DNA of 64,000 bases. It comes from Torymus aiolomorphi. Taxonomy: Eukaryota; Arthropoda; Insecta; Hymenoptera; Torymidae. The notes beneath the pieces were generated by a model that was not told the DNA's origin, ran no database searches, and saw nothing but the letters and a program-made list of their open reading frames with translations. Numbering within the stretch: position 1 is the first letter of the stretch; every line of letters begins with the position of its first letter. Position numbers and translations under genes: made by a program. Shown here in pieces: positions 12,867 to 46,896 of the stretch. The stretch spans positions 5,925,001 through 5,989,000 of the forward strand of contig CM070875.1 in NCBI GenBank assembly GCA_036365515.1. The letters are read 5' to 3'.

Positions 12867-13120
12867 GTAGTTTTTGAATCTAATGGCTAATTTTTTAGAT
12901 GATGTTGTTTTATAACAAAAATGTTTGAAATAAAAACATCATTTATTTTTTTTACTCCAACGTTTCGGACACTCTTATTGTTTATCCTGATGAGGAACAT
13001 AAACAATAAAAATGGCCGAAACGTAGGAGTAAAAAACTAAATGGAGTTTTTATTTCAAACCTTTTTGTTATATAACAACATCATCTTGGTAGAAAATTGG
13101 CTATTAAATTAAAAAACTAC
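12867..13120. mobile_element. Hairpin MITE, 254 bp
   Basis: Nearly complete palindrome with ends GTAGTTTTTGAAT and TTAAAAAACTAC. Arms share TTTATTTCAAAC, GTTATATAACAACATCATC and ACGTTTCGG; the loop centres on CCTGATGAGGAA near 12990. Confidence 0.75.
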
Positions 13121-13524
13121 AATTTACAAGAACTTCTACCATTACCCGCGAAAAAATTGAAAGTATGGGCAATATATTTCATATATGTTGGATATACAAA
13201 TTAGCAATATATTACAAATATACTGGCTATGCGATTGCCAATATATTAGTAACATATCTGCGATTGTACATCCTCCAATATATTACTCATATATTGACAG
13301 TACAAAATGTATATGAATAAATTTCAAAACGTATTACGAATAAGTATAGCCGGAATAGAGTGTCGCTACTTCAATTAGTTTTTTTTATATAATACAAAAT
13401 CAAAATTATTTCACCCAAATATTGCGGAAATTTTTGAGACCCTATTGTACATTAGTACAAGAGGGGATAGCAAAAACAAGGCAAGCCTTGTATTTCGAAC
13501 TCTTCGTAAGGAGTCATTCGAACG

Positions 13525-13823
13525 AAAGAAAGAAAGAAAGAAGGGATGGTGGGGGCCCCCTTCGTCGCCCCCTACCAGTGAGGTACAGCCTGCCCGGATC
13601 ACCGTCCAGGAGCCCCTTACGTAGAAATGAATCCACGTAGGAGCCTGGGCGATTCCAGTTACCTCTCCTTAAAGAAGGAAATCAAAAAGAGGAAGTTGTG
13701 CGTTACCCTGTGAGGGCATTTCCACACTATCAGAAGTTATAGAGCAAAAACGGTTGTATGGCTGGACTACACTATGTGGAGTGTAGAATGGGGAAAAACC
13801 TCGCTAGGAGTAAAAACCCATAA
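13525..13823 (-). mobile_element. SINE-like retroposon, 299 bp, in the foldback's left arm
   Basis: Flanked by a 10-bp direct repeat CATTCGAACG at 13515-13524 and 13824-13833; the opposite arm has the uninterrupted site. Read on the minus strand it ends in a (CTTT)n tail, suggesting a non-LTR-mobilised short element. GC-rich body. Family not recognised. Confidence 0.65.
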
Positions 13824-14357
13824 CATTCGAACGGATGAATTACACGGCTTATATACTCTCGGCCTTCCAATGCGTTTAAAGGAGCCACTGCCGGCGCGCT
13901 GCATAGCGGTGGCAAACGGGAACTTTTGATGGGCGGCGCTCGATAAGCAAGCTTCAGCTATTTATCCGCTATGCGGCGCGCTGGTATTAACTTCTTTAAA
14001 CGCATTCGAAGGCCGAGAGTATATATAAGCCGTGTAATTCATCCGTTCGAACGACTCTTTACGAAGAGTTCGAAATGCAAGGCTTGCCTTGTTTTTGTTA
14101 CCCCCTCTTGTACTAATGTACAATAGGGTCTCAAAAATTTCCGCAATATTTGCGTGAAATAATTTTGATTTTGTATCATATAAAAAAAACTTATTGAAGT
14201 AGCGACACTCTATTCGGGCTATACTTATTCGTAATACGTTTTGAAATTTATTCATATATAACACATTTTATACTGCCAATATATGAGTAATATATTGGAG
14301 GATGTACAATCGCAGATATGTTACTAATATATTGGTAATCGCATAGCCAGTATATTT

Positions 14358-14511
14358 GGCATGGTGTGGTTTGTGCACATAAGAATTATGCACATATTTA
14401 TTGTGCACACTTTAGCATTGGTGTATATCTATATTTATGTGTATACTCCAATGCTAAAGTGTGCACAATAAATATGTGCATAATTCTTATGTGCACAAAC
14501 CACATCATGCC
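14358..14511. mobile_element. hAT-like palindromic MITE, 154 bp, in the foldback's right arm
   Basis: Near-perfect hairpin starting GGCATGGTGTGG and ending CCACATCATGCC, flanked by an exact 8-bp duplication GTATATTT (14350-14357 and 14512-14519). The left arm of the host element retains the empty site. An 8-bp duplication is typical of hAT-superfamily transposition. Confidence 0.8.
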
Positions 14512-14890
14512 GTATATTTGTAATATATTGCTAATTTGTATATCCAACATATATGAAATATATTGCCCATACTTTCAATTTTTTCGCGGGTAGCTACTTT
14601 CAAATCTGAATATGTCTATTAGTTAATATATATATATATATATATATATATTGTAACTATTACAATATCACATTTTATCCTTAAACATGTCAAATAGTTG
14701 TATTTCAAATAGATAAATATATTAACAGTAACAATATTCTTCTCTCAGTGTATAACCCGAGGCGTTTGATCTTTGCCAGCATGCATGTAATACACCACGT
14801 GTGTGTAGCTTTTAGCATCGCGGGGCGCACGAAAAAGACGCGGGGGTAGAAAAGGCGTTAATGCGACTACTATACACACACGTGCAAATA

Positions 14891-15046
14891 TCGTCGCGTG
14901 GTACGAAAAAAGCCAACTTAGAAGAACCAGAGGAAGAAAAGCCAGTTTCGCGCGAAAAAAACCAAAGAATGGGCACATTTTTGCGCGAAACTGGCTTTTC
15001 TTCGTTCGGCTCTTCTAAGTTGTCTTTTCTTCGTACCACGCGACGA
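14891..15046. mobile_element. Small hairpin element, 156 bp
   Basis: Ends TCGTCGCGTGGTACGAA and TTCGTACCACGCGACGA are exact inverses, and the arms share AACTTAGAAGA, GAAAAGCCAGTTTCGCGC. The loop is about 15-20 nt. Probably a MITE remnant; no target duplication identified. Confidence 0.65.
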
Positions 15047-15172
15047 CATATACCAGTGAGAAATCCGCGACGGACGATGGTAAACACGATATACAAAGGG
15101 GAATCCTTTTTCGCCGTTGAAAGTATCTTATTCATAACCCATGTGACGCGATTGCCAGGATGATAAATATAT

Positions 15173-15948
15173 CTGTGGCTTCCAGGAATAACGACCTAAC
15201 CCACTTGGGGGTCAAAATTGAGTTCGCACCGGAATTTATACCTTCTAACTACCCTTTTTCATATAGACTTGGTCCGGAAATCTGAAACGCGTTCAAAGAG
15301 CAAATATCAGCTAAGTGCATAACCACTTAACTGCACCTGTGCCCGGAAAAACCACTTAACTGAATATTTATATTTAATTAAAAGCACCGTTTTCAAGTTA
15401 ATACTACGCAATAAACAGATTATGACATACCTATTTTTATAGCAACAAAGATCAAAGGTAATAGATAATAGAAGGTAACACAACAGCTTTGATTGCCGGG
15501 CGATGCGGCGAGTATGCATAAACAGTAACCGAGTAACGTTCGGTATTCGGTTTACCAAATTCCGTTGACTTCACGCATATTACGTTGGGAGGCACATGCG
15601 TGCGAATGAATATTTAAAAAAGAATTCGTATTCTATATGTTATAAGTGTAGAAATAACTATGTTATTTATCTTATTTGAACAATTTCCCTAAACCACTTA
15701 ACTACACAGTTACCGAAATAACGACTTAACTGCATTGTTTTGTTTGTTTATACAAAGAATAAAAATGTATTCTAGCAGCTGATAGTGGGGTTCGAAAGAT
15801 ATTCGATACCTTTGTAAATGTTTACATTGTTATGACTCATCTCGCGCATTTCGATCTTACATATGAAGTGTCATGACAGAAATTTTAAAACGTCGATTTC
15901 TCGAAAACACATACAAGTGGGTTAGGTCGTTATTCCGGGAAGCCACAG
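15173..15948. mobile_element. DNA transposon/MITE family copy 1 (776 bp)
   Basis: Inverted ends CTGTGGCTTCCAGGAATAAC and the matching right end ...GGGAAGCCACAG extend over about 35 bp, flanked by ATAT on both sides. Subterminal CACTTAACTG occurs at 15324 and 15353 with variants near 15690-15725. Nearly identical to 29895-30668 in the same orientation. A minus-strand frame of 83 codons inside is shared with copy 2 but shows no known domain. Confidence 0.85.
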
Positions 15949-18900
15949 ATATACGAAAGCATGTGTGCGGTACCGCACCGCGTTATGTTTGCCGCCGTCA
16001 GTCCCTTTAATCGATTCGGATCGCGCGGAACGTGAAGGAGCCGAAACTACGCTTTGTGCATGATGGAACCTTCCGTTCTCGTTTTTAACCTAGATTCGCT
16101 AATTGTTCTTTTATAGAGCCGCGAATTTATTCGGCTGAAATAATCGAATGCATATAGCCGACCGTTATATATACACTCTGTGGCCGAAAAAAGTAAAGTA
16201 TAAAATGTATATGTATATTTGGGAGCTTTTAATTTCACAGAGAACAAGTTTCCCTAGTCCAGTTTTAAAACTATTGATTGCGCGCGGTACAGCGCTGGTG
16301 AAATAATTAGGTCTCGTTTCCAGCGGAGATTATTAGTCGTGCGACTTAATCTACCGGCCGCGTACGAAATTTCAGCGTCGAAACGATTTTCACTTACCGC
16401 GCGGCCGCTTTTATTTCATTGGCCTGTGCTAAAATTACCCCGATTACTTCCTCTGTCCTCGCGCTTCTATCCTAGCTTTTTGATTATTTATCGGAGCGCC
16501 TGCCGCTAAATGAAGATGACATTGCCGGCCCGGCGAGTGTCTTACATCACCAAGCCGCCCGCGCGCAGAAAATACACTCCTCCGATGTACTCTATTTCCG
16601 CGGCGGCAGCAGTGCGCTATATAGGGGAAGAAAAAAAGTTCCCACCTTTCTATTTCGGTGCGCGATCCGTTCGAATTCAATATCTCCTATATTTAAGGGA
16701 AATAACGTCGTCGCGCGGCCCGGTTACGATAGCATCCCGCGGGTGAAAAGTTTGGCGCTATAAATATAAACAGCTATCGGGGCGAATCAATCGGCGAAAT
16801 CTGCTGCAGCAAAAGTGCACGGATTCTTATTTAGACGTCAAGACCTAGTTAGTCGAGCGTATAATACACGTCGCGAATAACAATGCGTCTGAAGGAGCGT
16901 ATAAAGATGCGACGCGCGGGTGACGTAAGGCGCGCTTACTTCGGGAAATAATTACACGCTTCTTGAGCGCAACTTTGGCTGTAGATGTAGTTTATTTGCA
17001 CAAGGCTGGTTAATGTAGAGTAAGACAAGTGTATAAAGTTTGTTGCCAAGTAAGATGTGACAAACGTCGCTTATTTTGAGCGTTAACGGAAGGGCTTAGT
17101 TCGATGGTGGTATGGCCTTGGAGACTTTCATTTTGCTAATTGCGCACTTCAAATCCGTCCTATTTCGCATGCACGGAAACGTTAATGGCACATTCGAAAG
17201 CTAATGAAAAAATATCAAAGAAAAGGTTTTAATAGCAACATATCGCTGAATTCTCAATATGGCCGCATCACACTTTATTAAATGACGCAAATGCAGACAG
17301 CATTATTCGGTCAAGTCTATTATTATTGTGGTATTTGCGGAGTAAAGTAAACAGCGCGTACGGAAAGTTGAATGCGTTTATAAAACAGTATAATTAACGT
17401 GGTATATTTGCATCTAATTGAGCAACTACAATAGTAAATCACATTTTAGTGGTTCGTGTATTAATCAAGTTCGAACGATGATGTTAATAAATAATTCACA
17501 TCACGTGACATTTCATTTCGTGCTTATCATATTAAAAAGTTTCCGCGATATACGAACATTACAAAAATATATCTATTATTTAATCGAAAGTTTTTATCTA
17601 CGAAAGTATATTAAAACTTTGCAAAACTAATACTTAAATATAACCTATTTCTTTCTAGAGTTTAACTATAGTTCAGGGTTGCCTTTCTTCACGAACAGCT
17701 GAGCTGTAAATTATTAAATTTTTCGTTACTCATTTTACAAGATAAGAACCACGTAATCGTTTTCTGCATTGCGTACAACGAAACAGAAATCTCCAATAAA
17801 AAAAAAAATGTCAGAAAAAAGAAAAAAAACTATAACAGATGATCGATAAAAGCATATTGTGTCGAGATTCGATCGAGATTAATCTAATGGAAAAACTTTT
17901 CTCTTACTTTACATTTCACACACAGCAATAATTAATTGCACATGAGCGATATATAGATAAGACTTGCGTCACGCATCCACCCCACCTACACAACCCGCAG
18001 CTCTGCTTGATCCATAATGCTCTGCAATTTTGTATATTCTTTTCTTTCGTTCTTTCTGCCCGGAATTACAGAGGGTGACTCTCGCATCGAGGGAATCCCG
18101 CGGGTTTTCATCGCGAATCCTTATTATCCTTGGCTGCGCGTGCGTGTGCGACGACCCTCATATAATATGTGTGTGGATAAATGACGAGCACAATTTAAAA
18201 CTGCGCACCTCTGCATGTACGAATTCTCGCTACTATAGTGCGCCACATATACAACACACACACGCCTACGGACTGATGTGATTTCGGATTGTGCGACCCT
18301 CACCCCCCGAAAACGAGAGAGAAAAAGAGGGAGAGCTAAAAACGACGGCGGAAAGCGTCGGAGAGACTTCGGATGTAATTTTCACTGATTATTCTTTCAT
18401 TTACTAAGTGTTCTCAGTGTCTCCAGCGACGGTTGGAAAGGGGTAGAGCTCTTATACCGCGCATGAGCATAAGGAAGAGTGCAGTCTAGTAGCTTTGTTA
18501 TGCGATTAAGTTTAATTGCTCAGAATTAATTGCACCTAGAGCCTCCTTTAGTCGAAATCGTGCTCTGTTTTGGACAAGGCACATAATTGTCGACAGTATG
18601 AATTGCCATTACTCTTTGTTACATTAATATATCATTTTAGATTATGCTTTGAACTGTATATTGCTATAAGTATATTTTTACTACAAAAACCATGACTTTC
18701 ATTAGTATAAAATCATCATGACTCCGTTCTCTGTATCTGCGTTCGGTATTTTATTTTCATTCACTTCCCCACCAATTAATTAAAAACAATTTCACTCACA
18801 CTAACAAATTGGCAATCACGTTGAAACTGCCTTCATTCAAAACTAAACAAATCAGTACCCCCATCTATGCTATCGGCTAGAATATCCAATCAAAGCGGAA

Positions 18901-19807
18901 CTTTGATTTAATCAAAACTAAAAACAATAGATTTAATACCATTTTTTTTTGTTCGCTCGCAATGAACAACTTACGCGAGATCGCGTATCGCATCCTTTAT
19001 TTCGACAACAATGCCTCTCTTTTAACCACACGCTGGGAAAGTTTAAAGCGTCTGTCGATGGGAATGCAACAATGTTCCGCGCTCTCCCTCCCTCCAGCCT
19101 GAAAAGTTGACTTCATTATTTGCGGTTTAAATATTCATGGCACAAAACTCTCCCTTTCCGGCCCCTTCCGCATTATTATAGATCCGCACGCAACTTTTTC
19201 CATAACGCGTACTTTTCATCTTTATCACGCAGAGCATTTCCCAGATGGAAAAAAAGAATTTATGAAAACGCGACGCACAGTTATTCATTTCGCCGTTTAA
19301 TTTGTATAAATGACTCCGGGGCTTGAGGGACGAACCTTGGAGATCATACGCGATGCTTCTTTACTGTACATAATACATATACACTCGCGTCCGGGTAATT
19401 ACACTAACGGGGAAAAGACGACAAAATCTGCAGCGCGGTTCCAAGAAACCCATCCGGATTCATAAAGATTCAGCGCGTTCAAAGAACGCAACCTCTTTCT
19501 CTTTAATGCACTCGAGTCGTCGTCATCGTCGTCGTCCACTCGAGTATAGCAGCACTCCTCGATCAACGACGTTGTACACGCGGCCACTGTAATACAACTT
19601 CGCGTATTTGGGAATGTCGCATACACATACACAGACACAGTGTCGCGAATAACAGCACGTATACACACATACACAGCTAAACGTCTGAACACGTACGCGT
19701 ACGCATAAGAGGTTTACCCTTTCAAGTGGTCATAGACACGTTGGCCCGACATACGCTATCTCGACGAGGTGTGGGCTGCTGCTTACTCAAAGCCCTCATA
19801 CCCGTAT

Positions 19808-19862
<55 letters not shown>

Positions 19863-20406
19863 CATGTATTTGTACGTGTTCGTGTACATGTGTACATGTA
19901 TCTGTGTAAGTCTACGACACACCCATACACGTAGACTATATAAGAGGCATCAAAGCCATTAAACTCTGTCTCTGTCCCTCATACACCCTGACACTACATG
20001 TAGACACGTATCGCGTGTCGTTCTGTGTGTTGAACGCTCGGCAGGTTGGAACGGCTCAGCGGAGGGCTTAACAGGGCTGCCATACGTCGCGCGGGACATG
20101 GTCGTAGTGGGTGGGACGGCCAGGCGATGACGACGTTCCAGCTCCGTCGACCCTCGCCATCGCCACGAGTCCGCGGGGACTTGTCAGCAACAGTGACAAC
20201 AACAACAACGAGAATAACAACAGCGACCCTAAAAACGTTAATATCGTCGGCTTCGGTCTTGCCGCTGCTGTCCAGAGCCGCGAGAAGCAAGAAGAGGAGA
20301 AAGCCAGCGCTCCGAGTGCGCAGAAAAGGCGCGGAAGAGGAGGGGGAGGAGAAGTTGGAGGAGAGGAGGAGGAGGAGGAGTAGCAGGTGGAGTGGTAGTT
20401 ATAGGC
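15949..20406. other. Intergenic, no gene recognised
   Basis: Mixed AT-rich sequence with CpG-rich patches and the (GT)n at 19810. No exon with convincing splice sites or protein similarity was found. Confidence 0.6.
19810..19853. repeat. (GT)n microsatellite
   Basis: About 22 GT units with degenerate GTA-rich sequence on the right. Confidence 0.97.
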
Positions 20407-20524
20407 ATGAGAGATCGGCCGAGACAATACCACAATACCCACGCCCATCATCGAGACCACTTTCACGTGCAAGCTATGCCCCTGGAAGAGGTCCAAGGAC
20501 TCCTGCCGCCAACTTCCAAGACAG
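20407..20524 (+). CDS. KCNQ: Candidate alternative first coding exon of KCNQ
   Basis: An ATG at 20407 opens 39 codons (MRDRPRQYHNTHAHH...) plus one base, ending at a donor ACAG|GTCGGT. The phase fits the acceptor AGCAG|GT at 22860/22861, which follows a pyrimidine-rich tract at 22822-22842. Joining the two gives ...PPTSKTG-NRGSLNVTITQVG and a 707-aa channel. The internal start at 22845 would then lie in the intron, so this and the 673-aa model are alternatives. A purine-rich GA/GGA stretch lies just upstream at 20329-20390. This is inference from phase and open frame only; no N-terminal homologue was recalled. Confidence 0.4.
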
Positions 20525-20947
20525 GTCGGTGCTGGGATGTATATAAAAACCTAGATGATGTATATAACCTGGTTTAATGCATGCGTAGATAAATATAAGT
20601 ATATATATATACATAGAATATTTATGCGTATAAAGAAATAGCTTTCTAGTTTGGTGTGACTCACTTTTTGTTTAGTATATTTTTAGGGGGGAAGTGAGAC
20701 TACACTCATTTAGCTTTTAAATGTAATGCATGCAATGTGACTGTGCACTGTTTCCAAACATCCAATGTCGGGAAAAATATTGTGGTATTCTTTTCTTTTG
20801 TACAAAATTTACATGATTTTCACGTAGTTCCCGAATGGTTAGCCTAGGATTATCGGATTTAGTCTTTAAACAGGAAGCATGTGCAAGAGCCATGTGTGAT
20901 CTGACCAAGTCGGAACTATCATATGTAAGCTACGCGGGGATCATATC

Positions 20948-21417
20948 GTCGCTTTAGAACCGATAGGCGTTACCTGGTAGTCCACCATAAACAAACGTTA
21001 TCTGGGAGTCCACGTTAAAAAGACGTTATCTGAGAGTCCGGTTTACAAGCGCTGTCTAAGAATCCAGTTGAAGAAGGCCTTATCCGGGAGTTCAGTTGAA
21101 GAAGCCGTTATCTCGCGTGATGATGTTTTCCATTTCAATTTACTATTTTTGTTTACTTACCTTAAAAAATGACTGACCATTGAGTTTCTACACGTTCTAG
21201 AGCTTTTATAATAATGAAGCACCCTTTATTTTTTGTTAATTTACTAGTGATTTCATTCGCTATCGATTGTTGATATAAATAGAAACGAAAAACATCATAT
21301 ATCTCAGATAACGCCTTTTTAAACCAGACTCTCAGATAACGCCTTCTTAACCTGAACCCTCAGATAACGTCTTTTTAAGGTGAACTTCCAGATAACGCCT
21401 TTTGGTTCGGCAGCGAC
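20948..21417. mobile_element. Inverted-repeat element with 28-bp subterminal tandem repeats
   Basis: Ends GTCGCTTTAGAACC and GGTTCGGCAGCGAC are inverted. The left arm has about six units of a degenerate repeat around CGTTATCTGGGAGTCC (starts near 20967, 20996, 21024, 21050, 21077, 21105). The right arm has four inverted units around CAGATAACGCC (21305, 21333, 21361, 21389). The 28-bp spacing is regular. No coding sequence. Confidence 0.75.
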
Positions 21418-22844
21418 TTATATGTGGGCGTCGTTTAGGATTATGCAGTGATCGTGTAAGAACTATGTGGGTACTATTATATGGGAATTATGTAATGCAA
21501 CTAGGAAGGAATCATAATGGACTCATGTGAGAACTATGTGATAATGTAGAAAAAATGTCAGAAGGTACCTGTGGGGTTTTTATGTAGTTAGCCCTCAGAT
21601 GTCTAATCGAATATCAAATGATACATTCTGTTAACTAAAACATTAATCTTAATTAATTACAACATATATTTCTTATCAAAATAGTTCATAATCTTATAAA
21701 TATCAATAAAAATTTTGGGTGATACATGTATCAGTTACCGTGCCCTATGATAAAGTGTAGGACACAGTAACTCTCATATCTATCCTGTATAAAAATCATT
21801 TGGATGATGGGAACTATGTAAGGATTATGTCGAAATTATGTGATCTTTTCAAGCCGTACATGTGGCTAGCAAGAATAATATTCAATAAGTAATCATATTG
21901 TGGAAACTATGAGAATCAGGTTACTTTCTCAAACAAGATGTTAAAATATGATATATGAAGGAAACAGTTTACAGTTTGCATATCCGTTGAAAACATATCC
22001 ATAAGTAGAAGAGTAATGAACCCATCCACAATTTCATTAGATGTCGATTAAAAGAGTCAATATCCACGTAACGCCAACGTACATAATATTTTCACGTGTA
22101 TCGAGTAACAATGTACAGACGGAAATTGCTGGAAAAAAACTCCATTAACTCGTACGCTATACTAATATCTGTAAAAACCCACATTCATTGGCTTTTCCAC
22201 TGCACAATTTTGTTTGTAATATTTTTTCCAGGAACTGTTTACAAAATTCTTGAAAATCATCGGCACTTTACGCGCTTGCCGATCTCGCTTCTACTTACCA
22301 AATATCCATGGTAACCTCGCGCAATTCAAACTCAATTAGACAAATTGTTTTTTACATTTCGCCGAACCGTTCGTACTGCACTTACCCGCCGTTCCGTTAA
22401 TTAAAAAAAGTCAACAATTAGACCGTTGCGCGCGGAAATCACGCGATACGCCAAGACAGAAAGAGAAAAGAAATTTCGCAGCCGTAAACAGGAATTAACT
22501 CTCGTAAAGACCAGAAGGAGGTGCATCTATAGGTCACTCGTTCACGACAGCCTGTAATTCGACAATCGTGCGCGCGCGCGCATGTGTATATAGATCTGTG
22601 TGTATCGATCTATTTTTAACTGTCGGCTGAAGCGCACACCCCACGTGCAGACAGCGCGCGCGTGTGCATGAACCCACGGTTATAGTATACGTGTACACAT
22701 GTCTTCCAATCCCCCTCTCCTTAAGAAAAAAGAAAAAAGAAAATGAAAATAGAGACTGAGACCTCATAGGAAAGTAGCCTACGCAGTTGTGATAGACGGT
22801 GGGGGAGAGTATAACTGTAAGGTTCTCTCTGTTTTTTCCTGTTT
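21418..22844. other. AT-rich region with decayed AACTATGTG-type repeats
   Basis: Loose repeats of an ACTATGTG/ATTATGTG motif recur at 20900-20940, 21455-21550 and 21810-21850, on both sides of the inserted element at 20948-21417. The right part leads into the KCNQ exon 1 acceptor or 5' UTR. Confidence 0.4.

Positions 22845-46896
<24,052 letters not shown>

Larger units (their letters stand above)
13143..14592. mobile_element. 1.45-kb foldback element with TACCCGCGAAAA ends
   Basis: Long inverted arms (about 13143-13520 and 14050-14592) with ends TACCCGCGAAAAAATTG and CAATTTTTTCGCGGGTA, sharing the landmarks GATGTACAATCGC, GTAGCGACACTCTATTC and GTACATTAGTACAAGAGGG. The inner core 13834-14050 is also palindromic (GGCCGAGAGTATAT arms). 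Each arm has its own later insertion: 13525-13823 on the left, 14358-14511 on the right. TA at both ends may be the target duplication. Confidence 0.85.
12674..14750. mobile_element. Outer inverted-repeat element with CACTGAGA termini, filled with nested elements
   Basis: Left end CACTGAGAAAAG (12674) and right end CTTCTCTCAGTG (14739-14750) are inverted. Subterminal sequence on both sides is rich in TGTTAAC/GTAACA/TTACAAT motifs. Inside lie a 254-bp hairpin (12867-13120) and a 1.45-kb foldback element (13143-14592). A (TA)n tract lies at 14626-14652. No target duplication was certain. Confidence 0.6.

Noticed and set aside
15307..15558. Minus-strand 83-codon frame conserved in the second transposon copy
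   Set aside because: Conservation is explained by recent common origin of the two copies; no domain and no start context.
19810..19962. Long Val/Cys and His/Thr frames in the (GT)n region
   Set aside because: Pure translations of a dinucleotide repeat.
20046..20546. A 166-codon plus-strand frame and overlapping frames rich in Arg, Asn and Glu
   Set aside because: Several frames and the opposite strand are open at once because of GA/GGA-rich low complexity; only the short frame from 20407 ends at a splice donor in useful phase.
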